Shown here in pieces: positions 53,001 through 62,461 of a DNA stretch of 64,000 bases; positions within the stretch are counted from its first letter, which is position 1; each line of letters opens with the position of its first letter. The DNA lies in NCBI GenBank assembly GCA_964564025.1, contig CAZLZO010000004.1, positions 8,265-72,264 of the forward strand, in the 5' to 3' direction. The notes under the pieces are model-generated. The model ran no database searches and was not told where the DNA came from. It saw nothing but the letters and a program-made list of their open reading frames with translations. The DNA comes from DRYM01 sp964564025. Lineage in GTDB: Archaea > Thermoproteota > Thermoprotei_A > EX4484-217-1. Position numbers and translations under genes: made by a program.

Positions 53001-56000
53001 TTAGTGAAACTTACTTTTGAAAGCGGTTACGAATTACTATTAACACCAGATCACCTCCTAATTGATGGTGAAACTCTAGCCTGGAAACAAGCTTCAGAAT
53101 TTAAGCCTGGAGAAAAAGTACTTTCTCTCCAAAAAATCCCAGGTCATGAAAACGAAGTATACTTATTAGACATAGTACCTGACACGTGGACAGCGGTTTT
53201 AGAAAATGATGAGAGAAACGAAATGTTAAAAATAATAGAAAAACTCCATGGTAGCGTATATAAGCTTAAGAAAATTTCGGGTAAAAAAGTCTATACATCA
53301 CATAATAAACTGTACATTGAAGTAGGGCTGCTTAAAAAAGTATTGAAAGAGAACGGCAAATTAGGTGATTGGAGAAACAAAGTACTTAAATTCTCAAGAG
53401 GGAATAAGTCATCATCATTAGCGCTAACGAAAATAACTCCTGAAATAGGGTACATCATAGGCTTCATTCTTGGAGATGGTTACTTTACAGACAAAAGAGT
53501 GGGAATTACGCAAACAATAAAACACAAGGACGTTGTAGAAAGAATATTGAAGTATCTAAAAACAATAAATGTTAAACCCAAACTTTACAGAAGAAGCAGN
53601 NNNNNNNNNNNNNNNNNNNNNNNNNNNNNNNNNNNNNNNNNNNNNNNNNNNNNNNNNNNNNNNNNNNNNNNNNNNNNNNNNNNNNNNNNNNNNNNNNNNA
53701 AGAAGCAGAAGTGTTGACATAATTATTGACTCAATAATTTTCGCATACATAGTCAAGTACTTTTTAGAGGACTCGCTCAAACGCATATTTAAATTACCAA
53801 ATAGTGTCCTAAGAGGGTTTTTAGCAGGACTTATAGACGCTGATGGATCAATATCTATTAAGAAATCCGTTAAAGGTCATAGGCAATATGAAGTTATTCA
53901 TGTTGATATAGTATTGGAAAATTATTCTCAAGCGAAAGCAATACCATTAATACTGAGAAGGTTTGATATACATTCTAAAATGATTCAAGAAAACAATACC
54001 ATAAGAATACGGATTACGAATAGAGATGACGTATCGAAACTTATTGAAATTATTAAGCCATACAGTGTTAAAGCAGAAAAAATCAGTATTCCCGTGAAGA
54101 AAAAATTAATCACATCAAAACATAATGTTATTCCTAGAAAAATAGCGATTAAAATAGCTAAAAGAATAGTAAACGAAATTAGACCATATATTCTTGTAAA
54201 AGATGGTTTATGGAGCACTATTTACAATACTTTAACAGGAAAGACTATATTCACAAAAGAAAAGCTTAGGAAAATTGCATTATTATATTCCAATAAGCTT
54301 TCGCCTGATACAAAAAAGCTAATAAACATAGCTGCTCAATACGATTACTACATAGATAAAGTAGTAAACGTCGAATATATTGATTATGAAGGCTATGTTT
54401 ACGACATTTACGTACCAGAAACGCATAACTTCTTGGCCGAAGGAATTATAGTACATAATTGCATTGATGAAATAGATAAGATGAGAGCTGAAGATCGTGT
54501 AGCGATTCACGAGGCAATGGAGCAGCAAAGTTACCATAAAGATTTCGAGTTGTTTTTAGCTGACGGAAGGAAAGTTAGGATTGGTGAATTTGTAGATTCA
54601 CTTATTGCTGAGAATAGAGATAAAGTAGTAAGAGGTATAGAAACAGAAATACTACCCATAGATAATATTAAACTCCTATCATATGACTTTAAAGATAAAA
54701 GCGTAATAGTGGTCAAAGCAAATAGGGTCAGCAGACATAAAGCACCTAAAAAGTTCATAAAAATAACGTATAGTAATGGGAGAACCATAGTTGTCACCCC
54801 GGAGCATCCCATTTTCGTATGGAAGAATGGTGAAATAATAACCGTTAGAGCAGACAATGTAAAACCCGGAATGTTAGTTCCAAGCATACGTTATTACCCG
54901 AAAGAATTATCGGACAATGATCTTTTATCAAATGCTTTAAAAGAATTCCGTGTAAAAGATCCCGAAGTATTAGCTAAATTCATAGGATACGTGTTATCAG
55001 ATGGTTTTGTATACTCTAACGAAAAGAGAAGCTATTACGAAATAGGTTTCACTAATACTGACGTTAAGCTAGTAGAAGAATTCAAAGGAACCTTAGATAA
55101 ACTAGGTATTAGATACAATGTTCAAGTTAGTAGTAAAGGGAGAAGAAAAACTCTATACACAATAAGAACTATTTCAAAGGATCTTTACGCTAAAATAGCT
55201 AAATTTTTACCTGAAATTATTCCGTCTAAAAATGGTCAATCTAAAAGGCCTTCGACCTTAAGAAGAATACCCTCATTAATATTTATCATGCATGAGAAAG
55301 CGAAAAAGGCTTTTCTAAATGCCTACTTCAAAGGAGACGGGTTTGTTGATAAATATAGGGTCGGATTTAGAACATCCTCAAGAAAACTTGCTGAAGATCT
55401 GCAAGACTTACTACTTGCCCTTGGAATATATTCTTACATACAAACAGAAAACTCGAATGGTATGGAATACTATAAAGTAGTGATTTCTGGAACTGAGGGT
55501 TTAAAGAAATTTGCAACAATAATTCAAGACGATTCACGCTATAACAGAATTTTAGAGTTAATTTCGAAATCACAGCAAAGATTAAATTACAGAGACCCTA
55601 TGCCTCTTGAAATCGCTAAAAAACTAAGAGAGATTCTTAATGAACTAAATCTAAACGACGGATACGTTACGGGTGTAGTTAAGAGAAAGTCAACAATCCA
55701 TAGAGAAAGAGTTCGCAAATATATCCAACTCATTGAGGATAAAATCAAAAAACTAAGAAATGCCATGGAAAACTCTGATCTAGCTAGTATAAGAAAGCTT
55801 ATTTCATTGAAGGAACTTTCACAAAAAACAGGAATACCATATTCAACGCTAAGGTATAGGCTGCTTATTAGAAAGGATGAACAGTTAATTAAAACGTTAA
55901 TGAAAGAAGCCGCTAAGAAGCTAGAGAAAATAGAAAAAATAGTTAATGTGTTAAAACACTATGTTTACGGAAACATAATGTTTCTAAGAGTTAAGGCGGT

Positions 56001-56898
56001 TGAGGAAATAGAGAATAAGGATTCAGAATGGGTGTATGATGTAACAGTTGAGCCTCATCATGTATTCATTTCGCATGGACTTGTATTACATAATACAATA
56101 AGTATTGCTAAGGCTGGTATTGTTGCTAAGTTAAATGCTAGAGCTTCTATTTTGGCTGCTGGGAACCCTGTTCTTGGAAGATATATTCCTGAAAGAGGCT
56201 TCATACATAACATTAATTTGCCTCCAACCATTCTTTCAAGATTTGACTTAATGTTTGTTATTACGGATGTTCCAGCGCCTGAAAGAGATGAGGAAATGGC
56301 TGAACACATTTTAATGGTCCATAAGAGAGCTGAAAAAATAAGGCCGCAAATAGATCCTGTACTCTTACGAAAATACATAGGGTATGCGAGAAAGTTTGTG
56401 AAACCTAAGCTTTCAGAGGAGGCTGTGAAAATTATTAAAGACTTTTTCGTATCATTAAGGGCTAAGGCGGCTACAAGCGCTGAGGTAGCTGTTCCAATAA
56501 CTCCAAGGCAATTAGAAGCGCTTATAAGACTAGCGGAAGCACATGCAAGAATGGCTTTAAGTAGTGTGGTTACAGCTGAGGACGCTAAAGCAGCAATAGA
56601 TCTTATGATTAGAAGCTTCAAAGACGTAGGTATAGATATGGAGACAGGAGTTATAGATATAGATATAATAATGACAGGGAAGCCTTTAAGCTTACGTAAG
56701 AAAATGCTCAAAGTAATGAGCATTATTGAAAGACTTGAAGGCGGCATACCTGGAAACGTCGTAAATCTAAAGGATGTAGTAAATGAAGCTAAAAGGGAAG
56801 GATTAAGTGAAAGAGATGTAGAGGAAATTATTGAAACTCTCAGAAGAGAAGGACAAATTTACATGCCTAAAGAGGGAAAAATTGCAAGACTTATTTAA
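50055..56898 (+). CDS. mcm: Replicative helicase MCM interrupted by three inteins
   Basis: The gene is one frame except for a 100-N gap at 53600-53699. Exteins total 696 residues, the normal length of archaeal MCM: 1-351 (N-terminal domain with zinc ribbon Cys and the start of AAA+), 55 residues, 23 residues, and 267 residues with the winged helix at the end. Walker A is GDPGTAK-S, Walker B is IV-CIDEIDKM, and sensor and Arg-finger segments follow (AAGNPVLGRY, LSRFDL). Inteins occupy 51108-52622, 52788-54459 and 54529-56094. All three have to splice out before the ATPase can work. ATG at 50055. If the gap is an artefact, the precursor is 2,244 residues. Confidence 0.95.
51108..52622 (+). other. 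Intein 1 in mcm (Walker A site, 505 aa)
   Basis: Insertion is between GDPGTAK and SQLLQY. The intein begins with Ser (SLVYSERVLIF) and ends with HN followed by Ser+1. The splicing block B is VIVTKDHSL. Two LAGLIDADG motifs are IGFFLGDGTVS and SGLIESDGSI, so a homing endonuclease domain is present and its acidic residues are intact. Ser at position 1 instead of Cys is functional in known inteins. Confidence 0.93.
52788..54459 (+). other. Intein 2 in mcm (Walker B site, interrupted by the N gap)
   Basis: Insertion is between LGDGGIV and CIDEIDKM. It starts with Cys (CLHPETRVLVD), has block B LLLTPDHLLI, LAGLIDADG motifs IGFILGDGYFT and AGLIDADGSIS, and ends VHN before Cys+1. The N gap falls between the two endonuclease motifs. 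If the 9-base repeat at the gap edges is collapsed, the intein is exactly 521 residues and in frame. Confidence 0.92.
53600..53699. other. Assembly gap (100 N) inside intein 2
   Basis: Exactly 100 N. The nine bases before it (53591-53599) and after it (53700-53708) are identical, AAGAAGCAG. This is the pattern of two contigs that overlap but were not merged. Merging them restores the reading frame. Confidence 0.97.
54529..56094 (+). other. Intein 3 in mcm (522 aa), with extra helix-turn-helix
   Basis: Insertion follows HEAMEQQ and precedes TISIAKAG. The intein begins with Ser (SYHKDFELFL), has block B VVTPEHPIFVW, LAGLIDADG-type motifs IGYVLSDGFVY and NAYFKGDGFVD, and ends VLHN before Thr+1. 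Between the endonuclease and the C-terminal splicing blocks lies a basic helical region with a helix-turn-helix-like ISLKELSQKTGIPYSTLRYR at about 55801-55860, probably a DNA-binding module. Confidence 0.92.
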
Positions 56899-56910
56899 AA
56901 AATTTGTTTT

Positions 56911-58296
56911 TTACTCCCAAGCACGAAGCAGCCCAACTACTTCATCACTAACTTTACCTGCTAGAACATCCCTAATGGACTCCTCTATTATATTTATTGC
57001 CCTATCAAGCTCCTCTTTAGTTATTACGAGCGGCGGCGCTATTCTCAAAACATTACCGTATTTTCCATAGGTCATCATTAACAATCCTTTTTCCCAAGCT
57101 CTCCATATGATTTTGATTGCTGTTTTTCTATCAGGTTCTTTAGTATCCTTGCTTTTAACTATATCAACACCTAGGAGAAGACCTAGACCCCTTACATCAC
57201 CTACGAGTTCGTATTTCTCCTTAAGTTCTAGAAGCCTCTTTTTAGCATAATCCCCTAGTTCACGTGCTCTATCGGCTAATTTGTTCTCTAGAACATAGTT
57301 TATTGTAGCTATAGCGGCAACAGTAGATAGCGCATGTGCTCCATATGTTAAGAAGTATGTTTGAGGTGTAGCTGAATCTAGAATTTCAGCTTTACCTATA
57401 GCTGCTGAAACAGGCATTCCTCCTCCAATAGCTTTACCTACAACAGTTATGTCGGGTTCTATGCCAAAGTGTTCTATAGCAAACATTTTACCTGTTCTAC
57501 CAATTCCCGTTTGTACCTCATCATTTACGAGAATAATTCCGTATTCTTCCGTAAGCTTTCTTAAGCCACGTACGTAGTTCTCCGGAGGTACAAGTACTCC
57601 TCCATCTCCCTGAATAGGTTCAAACATGAATGCTGCGAAAGAGTCACCAGCAACATTCTTCCTAAAGAAGTCCTCTATAAGCCCTAAATAGTATTCGCCA
57701 CACTCTTTCTCGCTCATTTCATAGGGGCAACGGTAAGTATCTGGGTATTCAAAGAAGTAAACGTTGGGTAAAGCATTCAGCCTACTCCTTAATTTAGGAT
57801 TAAACGATGCTGACATGGAAAGCGAGAGATATGTTGTCCCATGGTAAGAGTAGGTGTAAGATGCTATGTTTCTACGTCCCGTATAAAGTAGTGATGCCTT
57901 AACTGCTGTATCATTAGCGTCTGATCCACTAAGTCCGAAAGCTACTTTCTTTTCAAAACTTCCTGGCACTATTTTAACTAAAAGCTTAGCTAACTCAACA
58001 GCTGGCTCATGATATATGTAAAGGCAGTAGTGAAGATATTTATCAAGCTGCTCTTTAATGGCTTCAATAACTTTGTCGTTACTATGCCCTACATTGTATA
58101 CTGCTGCACTTGATAGGAAATCTATGTACTCATTGCCGTCTAGATCCCATATTTTAGCTCCTTTGGCTCTCGATAGGGCAAGAGGAAAATATTTGAAGGC
58201 GTATCCTTTAGTAACGTATTTGTCATATTCCAATGCTACTTTTAAGCTCTTACTTACATTTTTAGAAATTAATTTTGAAATTTTATCCATTTGCAT
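56911..58296 (-). CDS. Class III aminotransferase (GABA/ornithine-type)
   Basis: This PLP enzyme transfers an omega-amino group. Features are GLSGSDANDTAVK (PLP phosphate), LVNDEVQTGIGRTG, the PLP lysine in VVGKAIGGGMP, and YGAHALSTVAAIA. About 460 residues, as in GABA or acyl-lysine/ornithine aminotransferases; the substrate is not resolved. The frame extends to 58347, but a TATA element at 58330-58341 implies a transcript start near 58310, so ATG at 58296 (or 58290) is preferred. It is divergent from the histone-deacetylase family gene. Confidence 0.92.
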   Translation of the reverse strand: MQMDKISKLISKNVSKSLKVALEYDKYVTKGYAFKYFPLALSRAKGAKIWDLDGNEYIDFLSSAAVYNVGHSNDKVIEAIKEQLDKYLHYCLYIYHEPAVELAKLLVKIVPGSFEKKVAFGLSGSDANDTAVKASLLYTGRRNIASYTYSYHGTTYLSLSMSASFNPKLRSRLNALPNVYFFEYPDTYRCPYEMSEKECGEYYLGLIEDFFRKNVAGDSFAAFMFEPIQGDGGVLVPPENYVRGLRKLTEEYGIILVNDEVQTGIGRTGKMFAIEHFGIEPDITVVGKAIGGGMPVSAAIGKAEILDSATPQTYFLTYGAHALSTVAAIATINYVLENKLADRARELGDYAKKRLLELKEKYELVGDVRGLGLLLGVDIVKSKDTKEPDRKTAIKIIWRAWEKGLLMMTYGKYGNVLRIAPPLVITKEELDRAINIIEESIRDVLAGKVSDEVVGLLRAWE

Positions 58297-58380
58297 AAAT
58301 ATCGTACCGTAGAAAACATTTGACGTAAACATATATAAACGTTTCAAACTGTAGAAATCGTATTCTGAGGGTTTAAGATT

Positions 58381-59433
58381 ATGTCAGCTAAAGTATGTTT
58401 TGCCACAGGTGAAATATTTAAACAACACTTAACCTCTGAATATCATCCTGAAAATCCTAAGAGAATAAATGCGATATTAGATTTTCTAAGAAAGTTTAAA
58501 CATACAAGCATGCTTAAACTTATAGAACCTGAAAAAGCTTCACGTGAAATAGTTGAGCTTGTTCATGATCCTGAATATGTTGAATACATCAAGGTATTTT
58601 CCGAAGCTGGAGGAGGCCATCCCTTCGGAGATTTAGATACAATTGTATCTAAAAGAACATATAATGTAGCACTTTACGCTGTTGGTACAGCCATAAAAAC
58701 CCTTAGAAAATTGGTGCTTGGAGAATGCAAAGTAGGATTTGCAGCAATAAGGCCTCCAGGACACCATGCTCACAAAGGTTTTGCTAAAGGCTTTTGCATA
58801 TTCAACAATGTAGCTATTGTTGCTAAGTATCTTATAGAAAATTATGGATATAGAAAAATAGCAATATTAGATATAGATGCCCATCACGGCGATGGAACTC
58901 AAAGCATATTCTATAACACAAATAAAGTACTATATGTCTCCTTACACCAAGACCCAAGAACCCTATTTCCAGGTACAGGCTTTCCTGAAGAAGTTGGAGA
59001 AAAAGAGGGTGAAGGATATACAGTAAATGTACCATTACCTCCAGGAACAGCTAACGATGGCTACTTATACGCGATACGTAACGTAGCCTTACCAATAATA
59101 TTACAATACAAACCCGAATTTCTCCTTATATCAGCAGGTTTCGATACGCATCATAGTGATGGGTTAACAGATTTAAATTTGACATTAGAAGCTTACTGGA
59201 AAATAGGGCTGATAATATCTGAGATAATGAAGGATGTTGATGGCATCCTAGCGGTTCTTGAGGGAGGATATTCAACAAACTATCTTCCAAAAGCAATAAT
59301 GAACTTGATACTTGCTCCATATACTAATAAACTACTATATGCTGAAGCAGTATCTTTCGAGGAAAATATGAGTAAAATTAGAAAATATGTGGATAAGTGT
59401 AGAAGAATTTTCAAAAAATACTGGGAAATCTAA
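58381..59433 (+). CDS. Histone deacetylase family protein (acetyl-polyamine/AcuC-like)
   Basis: The 350-residue zinc hydrolase removes acetyl groups from lysine or polyamines. The active-site motifs are RPPGHHAHKGFAKGFCIFNN, LDIDAHHGDGTQSIF (zinc Asp/His), SAGFDTH and LEGGYS, all intact. The neighbouring aminotransferase makes a polyamine or lysine-derived amine substrate plausible. ATG at 58381 follows GAGGGTTTAAG. The stop overlaps the next convergent gene by 4 bases. Confidence 0.93.
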   Translation: MSAKVCFATGEIFKQHLTSEYHPENPKRINAILDFLRKFKHTSMLKLIEPEKASREIVELVHDPEYVEYIKVFSEAGGGHPFGDLDTIVSKRTYNVALYAVGTAIKTLRKLVLGECKVGFAAIRPPGHHAHKGFAKGFCIFNNVAIVAKYLIENYGYRKIAILDIDAHHGDGTQSIFYNTNKVLYVSLHQDPRTLFPGTGFPEEVGEKEGEGYTVNVPLPPGTANDGYLYAIRNVALPIILQYKPEFLLISAGFDTHHSDGLTDLNLTLEAYWKIGLIISEIMKDVDGILAVLEGGYSTNYLPKAIMNLILAPYTNKLLYAEAVSFEENMSKIRKYVDKCRRIFKKYWEI

Positions 59434-59825
59434 ATTTCACTTAATAACTTAGATGATTTCTCTACTAATTCTCTAAGGAAGTCTCTAATATTAGCTAACT
59501 TTCTTTCAAGTTCCTCGTATTTAGCCTTAAGCTCTTCTACCTCTTTTTTAGTTGCCGAAATTTCCTCTAATGGTTTATAAACAGTTATTTTAAGTGTTCC
59601 CTCATTCCATACGATTTTACCATTAGAAACATTATATTCTAGCGTAATTTCAACTACGTCTTCATCGGTTAATGCAAGCTCTAACATTTTATTTTTAATT
59701 AAATTGTCAAAAGCAGAAATGGCTTCATTAATAACTGATGGATCATGACCTTCTATTAGAAGTCCTCTTTTAACCTTATCTGCTGCATGTTTTAAACGTA
59801 TAATACCTGTAGAAACTTCGGGCAT
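59430..59825 (-). CDS. ThermoDBP/DUF2258-like protein with C-terminal coiled coil
   Basis: The 131 residues start MPEVSTGIIRLKHAADKVKR, then an alpha/beta domain (VVEITLEYNVSNGKIVWNEG) and a long coiled coil from about 90 (KKEVEELKAKYEELERKLANI). This layout resembles ThermoDBP, a single-stranded DNA-binding protein that replaces SSB in Thermoproteales, and its relatives in other archaea. The assignment rests on memory of the family, and ssDNA binding is inferred. Confidence 0.6.
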   Translation of the reverse strand: MPEVSTGIIRLKHAADKVKRGLLIEGHDPSVINEAISAFDNLIKNKMLELALTDEDVVEITLEYNVSNGKIVWNEGTLKITVYKPLEEISATKKEVEELKAKYEELERKLANIRDFLRELVEKSSKLLSEI

Positions 59826-59902
59826 GCGCTCTTACCCCAAATACCATATCTCCCATAAACTCTTAAATACCTAGTGCTAACTATTTTTCAAAGGCGATAG
59901 AA

Positions 59903-60145
59903 ATGAGCGAGAAATCGAAACTCGCAGAGGAAATAAAAATTAGAGTTGGAGATAAGGAAATAATAATTTCAGAAGACACGTTAAACATTTTAAGAGAATA
60001 TGCTAGAACCCAAATGACGCTTGAAGAGTTAGCTGCAAAATTAGGACTAGATTCTTGGGAAGAGGCTTATGAACTACTTAAAAAAATACCCGCTTGGTTA
60101 CTATGGACGCCACCGTCACTAAGTAAGATCAGGAAAAGAGGATAA
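59903..60145 (+). CDS. Conserved-looking small hypothetical protein
   Basis: The 80 residues contain an N-terminal strand pair (IKIRVGDKEIIISEDTLNIL), a helical HTH-like part (RTQMTLEELAAKLGLDSWEEAYELLKKI) and a tryptophan-rich tail (PAWLLWTPP). It could be a small DNA-binding protein. No family is identified. ATG at 59903; tRNA-Pro follows on the same strand 37 bases later. Confidence 0.65.
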   Translation: MSEKSKLAEEIKIRVGDKEIIISEDTLNILREYARTQMTLEELAAKLGLDSWEEAYELLKKIPAWLLWTPPSLSKIRKRG

Positions 60146-60182
60146 AGAATTTAAAAAGAGAAAACTATCCGTAAATAGAAGA

Positions 60183-60285
60183 GGGGCCGTCGTCTAGCCT
60201 GGAAGGATGCGGGCCTGGGGAGGAATCCCCGTAGACGGCCCCGGAACGCCCGTGGTCCGGGGTTCAAATCCCCGCGGCCCCACCA
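60183..60285 (+). tRNA. tRNA-Pro (anticodon GGG) with one intron, CCA encoded
   Basis: The acceptor stem GGGGCCG (60183-60189) pairs with CGGCCCC (60275-60281), then A and encoded CCA. The anticodon stem is CGGGC/GCCCG (60210-60214/60248-60252) and the T arm CGGGG/CCCCG. After splicing the loop is CTGGGGC, with anticodon GGG (60217-60219) and the G37 invariant in tRNA-Pro. AATTTAAAAAG at 60148-60158 is the likely TATA element. Confidence 0.92.
60221..60246 (+). other. tRNA-Pro intron (26 nt, position 37/38)
   Basis: The BHB motif has a 4-bp central helix CTGG/CCGG (60215-60218/60241-60244), bulges GGA (60219-60221) and AAC (60245-60247), and a small inner hairpin CCG/CGG. Cutting after the second base of each bulge removes 60221-60246, the canonical site. 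Confidence 0.85.
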
Positions 60286-60299
60286 GCTCCCTTCCACAT

Positions 60300-61055
60300 T
60301 TAATGAGTAAGGTTTAAGAATTTAAGAACCAACATAAATGTTTCAGGACTTGGATTTTTCTTATACATTCTTAAAAGAGCAATTAGTTCATCTAAATTAC
60401 TTACCCCAAGAACTTTCCTAACATATTCTTGAAGAGGGCCATTTTTTATGATTAAAGAGCCTATTATTGATGTTACATTTGAAGGTCTTCTTAAAGTACT
60501 TGATGATTCGAAATCTATTATATACGGTTTATTTTTATTCGTTACAAGAATGTGACTATAGGGTCTTGAGAGTTCTCCATGATCTAAACCTACCATGTCT
60601 AGTCTAAAGCATTGTTGAAGAAGGCTTAACAGTACATTCTTAACAGTTTCATCGGGAGAATTCATAATATAAGAATCTATTTTTACGCCTTCAATAAATT
60701 CATAAACAATAATGTTTTCTGTAAATCCTAGGAGTCGTGGTCCAACATTAACACTATTCGCTAATGCAAGGTTTTCAGCTTCCTCTACTAGTGAAGGCCT
60801 TCTAGAGTCAACCCTACGTATTTTAACGGCTACTACATTATCCTCAAAATCTACGGCTTTAACAACAATGCTGGCATAGCCTTTACCTAAAACTCTTATA
60901 TCCTTATGTAGTTTAATGGGTCCCTGTAATATTATGTATGCTATATTTAACTCTTTAAGTTCACTTAATCTCTTATTTAAACATTGAATACTTGGCTTAG
61001 GATAGCAAAGCACTTTTAAAAGCTTATCATCTATCATTACTTTAGAGATAGCCAT
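60300..61055 (-). CDS. Predicted Ser/Thr protein kinase (COG2112 family)
   Basis: The 251 residues have a kinase-like fold: Gly-rich LGKGYASIVVKA, VAVKIRR (Lys for ATP), YEFIEG hinge, and the catalytic-loop-like DHGELSRPYSHILV with PYIIDFESSS in place of DFG. This matches the archaeal COG2112 group, related to RIO kinases. Substrates are unknown. Its start overlaps the CCA enzyme gene by 19 bases, so the two are cotranscribed. Confidence 0.8.
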   Translation of the reverse strand: MAISKVMIDDKLLKVLCYPKPSIQCLNKRLSELKELNIAYIILQGPIKLHKDIRVLGKGYASIVVKAVDFEDNVVAVKIRRVDSRRPSLVEEAENLALANSVNVGPRLLGFTENIIVYEFIEGVKIDSYIMNSPDETVKNVLLSLLQQCFRLDMVGLDHGELSRPYSHILVTNKNKPYIIDFESSSTLRRPSNVTSIIGSLIIKNGPLQEYVRKVLGVSNLDELIALLRMYKKNPSPETFMLVLKFLNLTH

Positions 61056-62461
61056 TTTGGCTTCTTCCTCGTAAATTGCGAAATAAACTTTAGAAAGTCT
61101 TCTCCAACAACATTAACTATATATTCTACATCGTTTTTTAAAAGAACTTTAAACCATGTCTTTAACAAATGCTCTCTTAAAACACTACTTATACCATGCT
61201 CTAATAAGCGCTCTTCCAGAAGTCTTTTAGCACTATGGAATTTCCTCTTACGAATAACAACCCATTTAAAGTCCTCAATCCACGGGCCTGCTATGGTTTC
61301 ATCAGAATCAACGTACTTTCTTAGAAACATCGTTGCATTAGGTTCCACATTAACTAAGGGGCCTTCTGACTTTATAAAGTAACTTATTTCTTCAGACTCC
61401 ACTTCGAAAACGAAGACTCCATACTTACTTTCATCGCTCCAAACATCATAATCTAATACGTTAAAACCGAATTTTGTAAGAAGGGAAGCTACGCCTTTAA
61501 CACTCCTTCTTAAAAAGCCCCAAAGGACGTCTGGGGGTTTTTCAGGTATTGGAAATAAAACGAAAATGTAGTCATAAGGTTTATTTAGAATTTCCCTCTT
61601 TACATGTTCTATATTCACATGTTCCTCCTTCGGGAAAAAGAATTCAATTGAGGGATTTTTAAGGTAAACTTTAGCGGCAGCAATAAATGTTGCCATAGAT
61701 TTAGCTGAAACAGCTGCTGCAACATTTCTTCTATAATCGACAGGGTCTATTACTATTAAAGGTTGGTTTTTAAATTTCTTAGCAATATTTGCATAATCTT
61801 TTTTCCTATAATATCCTTCAATATCTATTATGAACCCTGGTTTCCAGGTTTCAGCTGCTTTCTCCAAAACATTTCTAAATGACCTATAATGGATGATTAA
61901 TAGCTCTACTAAGTAGCCTGAAAACCCTGAAACCCTAATTTCGGCACCATAAACACCTATAGTTTTCATAAACTTCTTCAACAATCTTACATGATCTTTT
62001 TGCTTTTCAGTTAATTTTGAAGTAACATATCTCGTATGAAAAGGAGTTCTATCAACAACCGTTTCAGCTTCTAAAGGATCACTTAGTTTAAATGCTGGAA
62101 CTATGTCAACGTTTAATCCATTAACAATAATTCTAACATATGGATGCTCAGCATACGCTATTCTCCTAGGGAAGTTTTGTGTTGCTCTTAAAATTATTTT
62201 GAACCCTTCATCTTTAAGCCACTCTTTACCAAGCTCCTTTGGATAAAGTACAAATAAGTCTAAGTCAAGATCTCCTGAAATCCATGTATCTTTAGCTACT
62301 GAGCCTTCGAGCTCTACTTTAGCTTCAATACCTTCCTTCTTTAATTCTTCCTTCAACATGTTACTTATTTTTTCAAAGGCTTTCCTTACCTTAACATATT
62401 CTTCAGGTTTAGGCTTTAGCTTATCTAATACTTTCTTCTCAATATCATTTAATTCTTCCAA
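61037..62461 (-). CDS. cca: CCA-adding enzyme (archaeal class I tRNA nucleotidyltransferase)
   Basis: It adds or repairs the 3' CCA of tRNAs. The 474 residues have the polymerase-beta motif LEGSVAKDTWISGDLDLDLF with metal ligands D64 and D66, plus a third acidic residue in VNGLNVDIVPAF. Length fits archaeal CCA enzymes. Both tRNAs in this window encode CCA already, so the enzyme here would act mainly in repair. The gene overlaps thpR by 17 bases. Confidence 0.94.
   Translation of the reverse strand: MEELNDIEKKVLDKLKPKPEEYVKVRKAFEKISNMLKEELKKEGIEAKVELEGSVAKDTWISGDLDLDLFVLYPKELGKEWLKDEGFKIILRATQNFPRRIAYAEHPYVRIIVNGLNVDIVPAFKLSDPLEAETVVDRTPFHTRYVTSKLTEKQKDHVRLLKKFMKTIGVYGAEIRVSGFSGYLVELLIIHYRSFRNVLEKAAETWKPGFIIDIEGYYRKKDYANIAKKFKNQPLIVIDPVDYRRNVAAAVSAKSMATFIAAAKVYLKNPSIEFFFPKEEHVNIEHVKREILNKPYDYIFVLFPIPEKPPDVLWGFLRRSVKGVASLLTKFGFNVLDYDVWSDESKYGVFVFEVESEEISYFIKSEGPLVNVEPNATMFLRKYVDSDETIAGPWIEDFKWVVIRKRKFHSAKRLLEERLLEHGISSVLREHLLKTWFKVLLKNDVEYIVNVVGEDFLKFISQFTRKKPKWLSLK

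Noticed and set aside
51272..56747. Long antisense frames in the mcm inteins
   Set aside because: They mirror the coding strand, have unlikely composition and no start signals.
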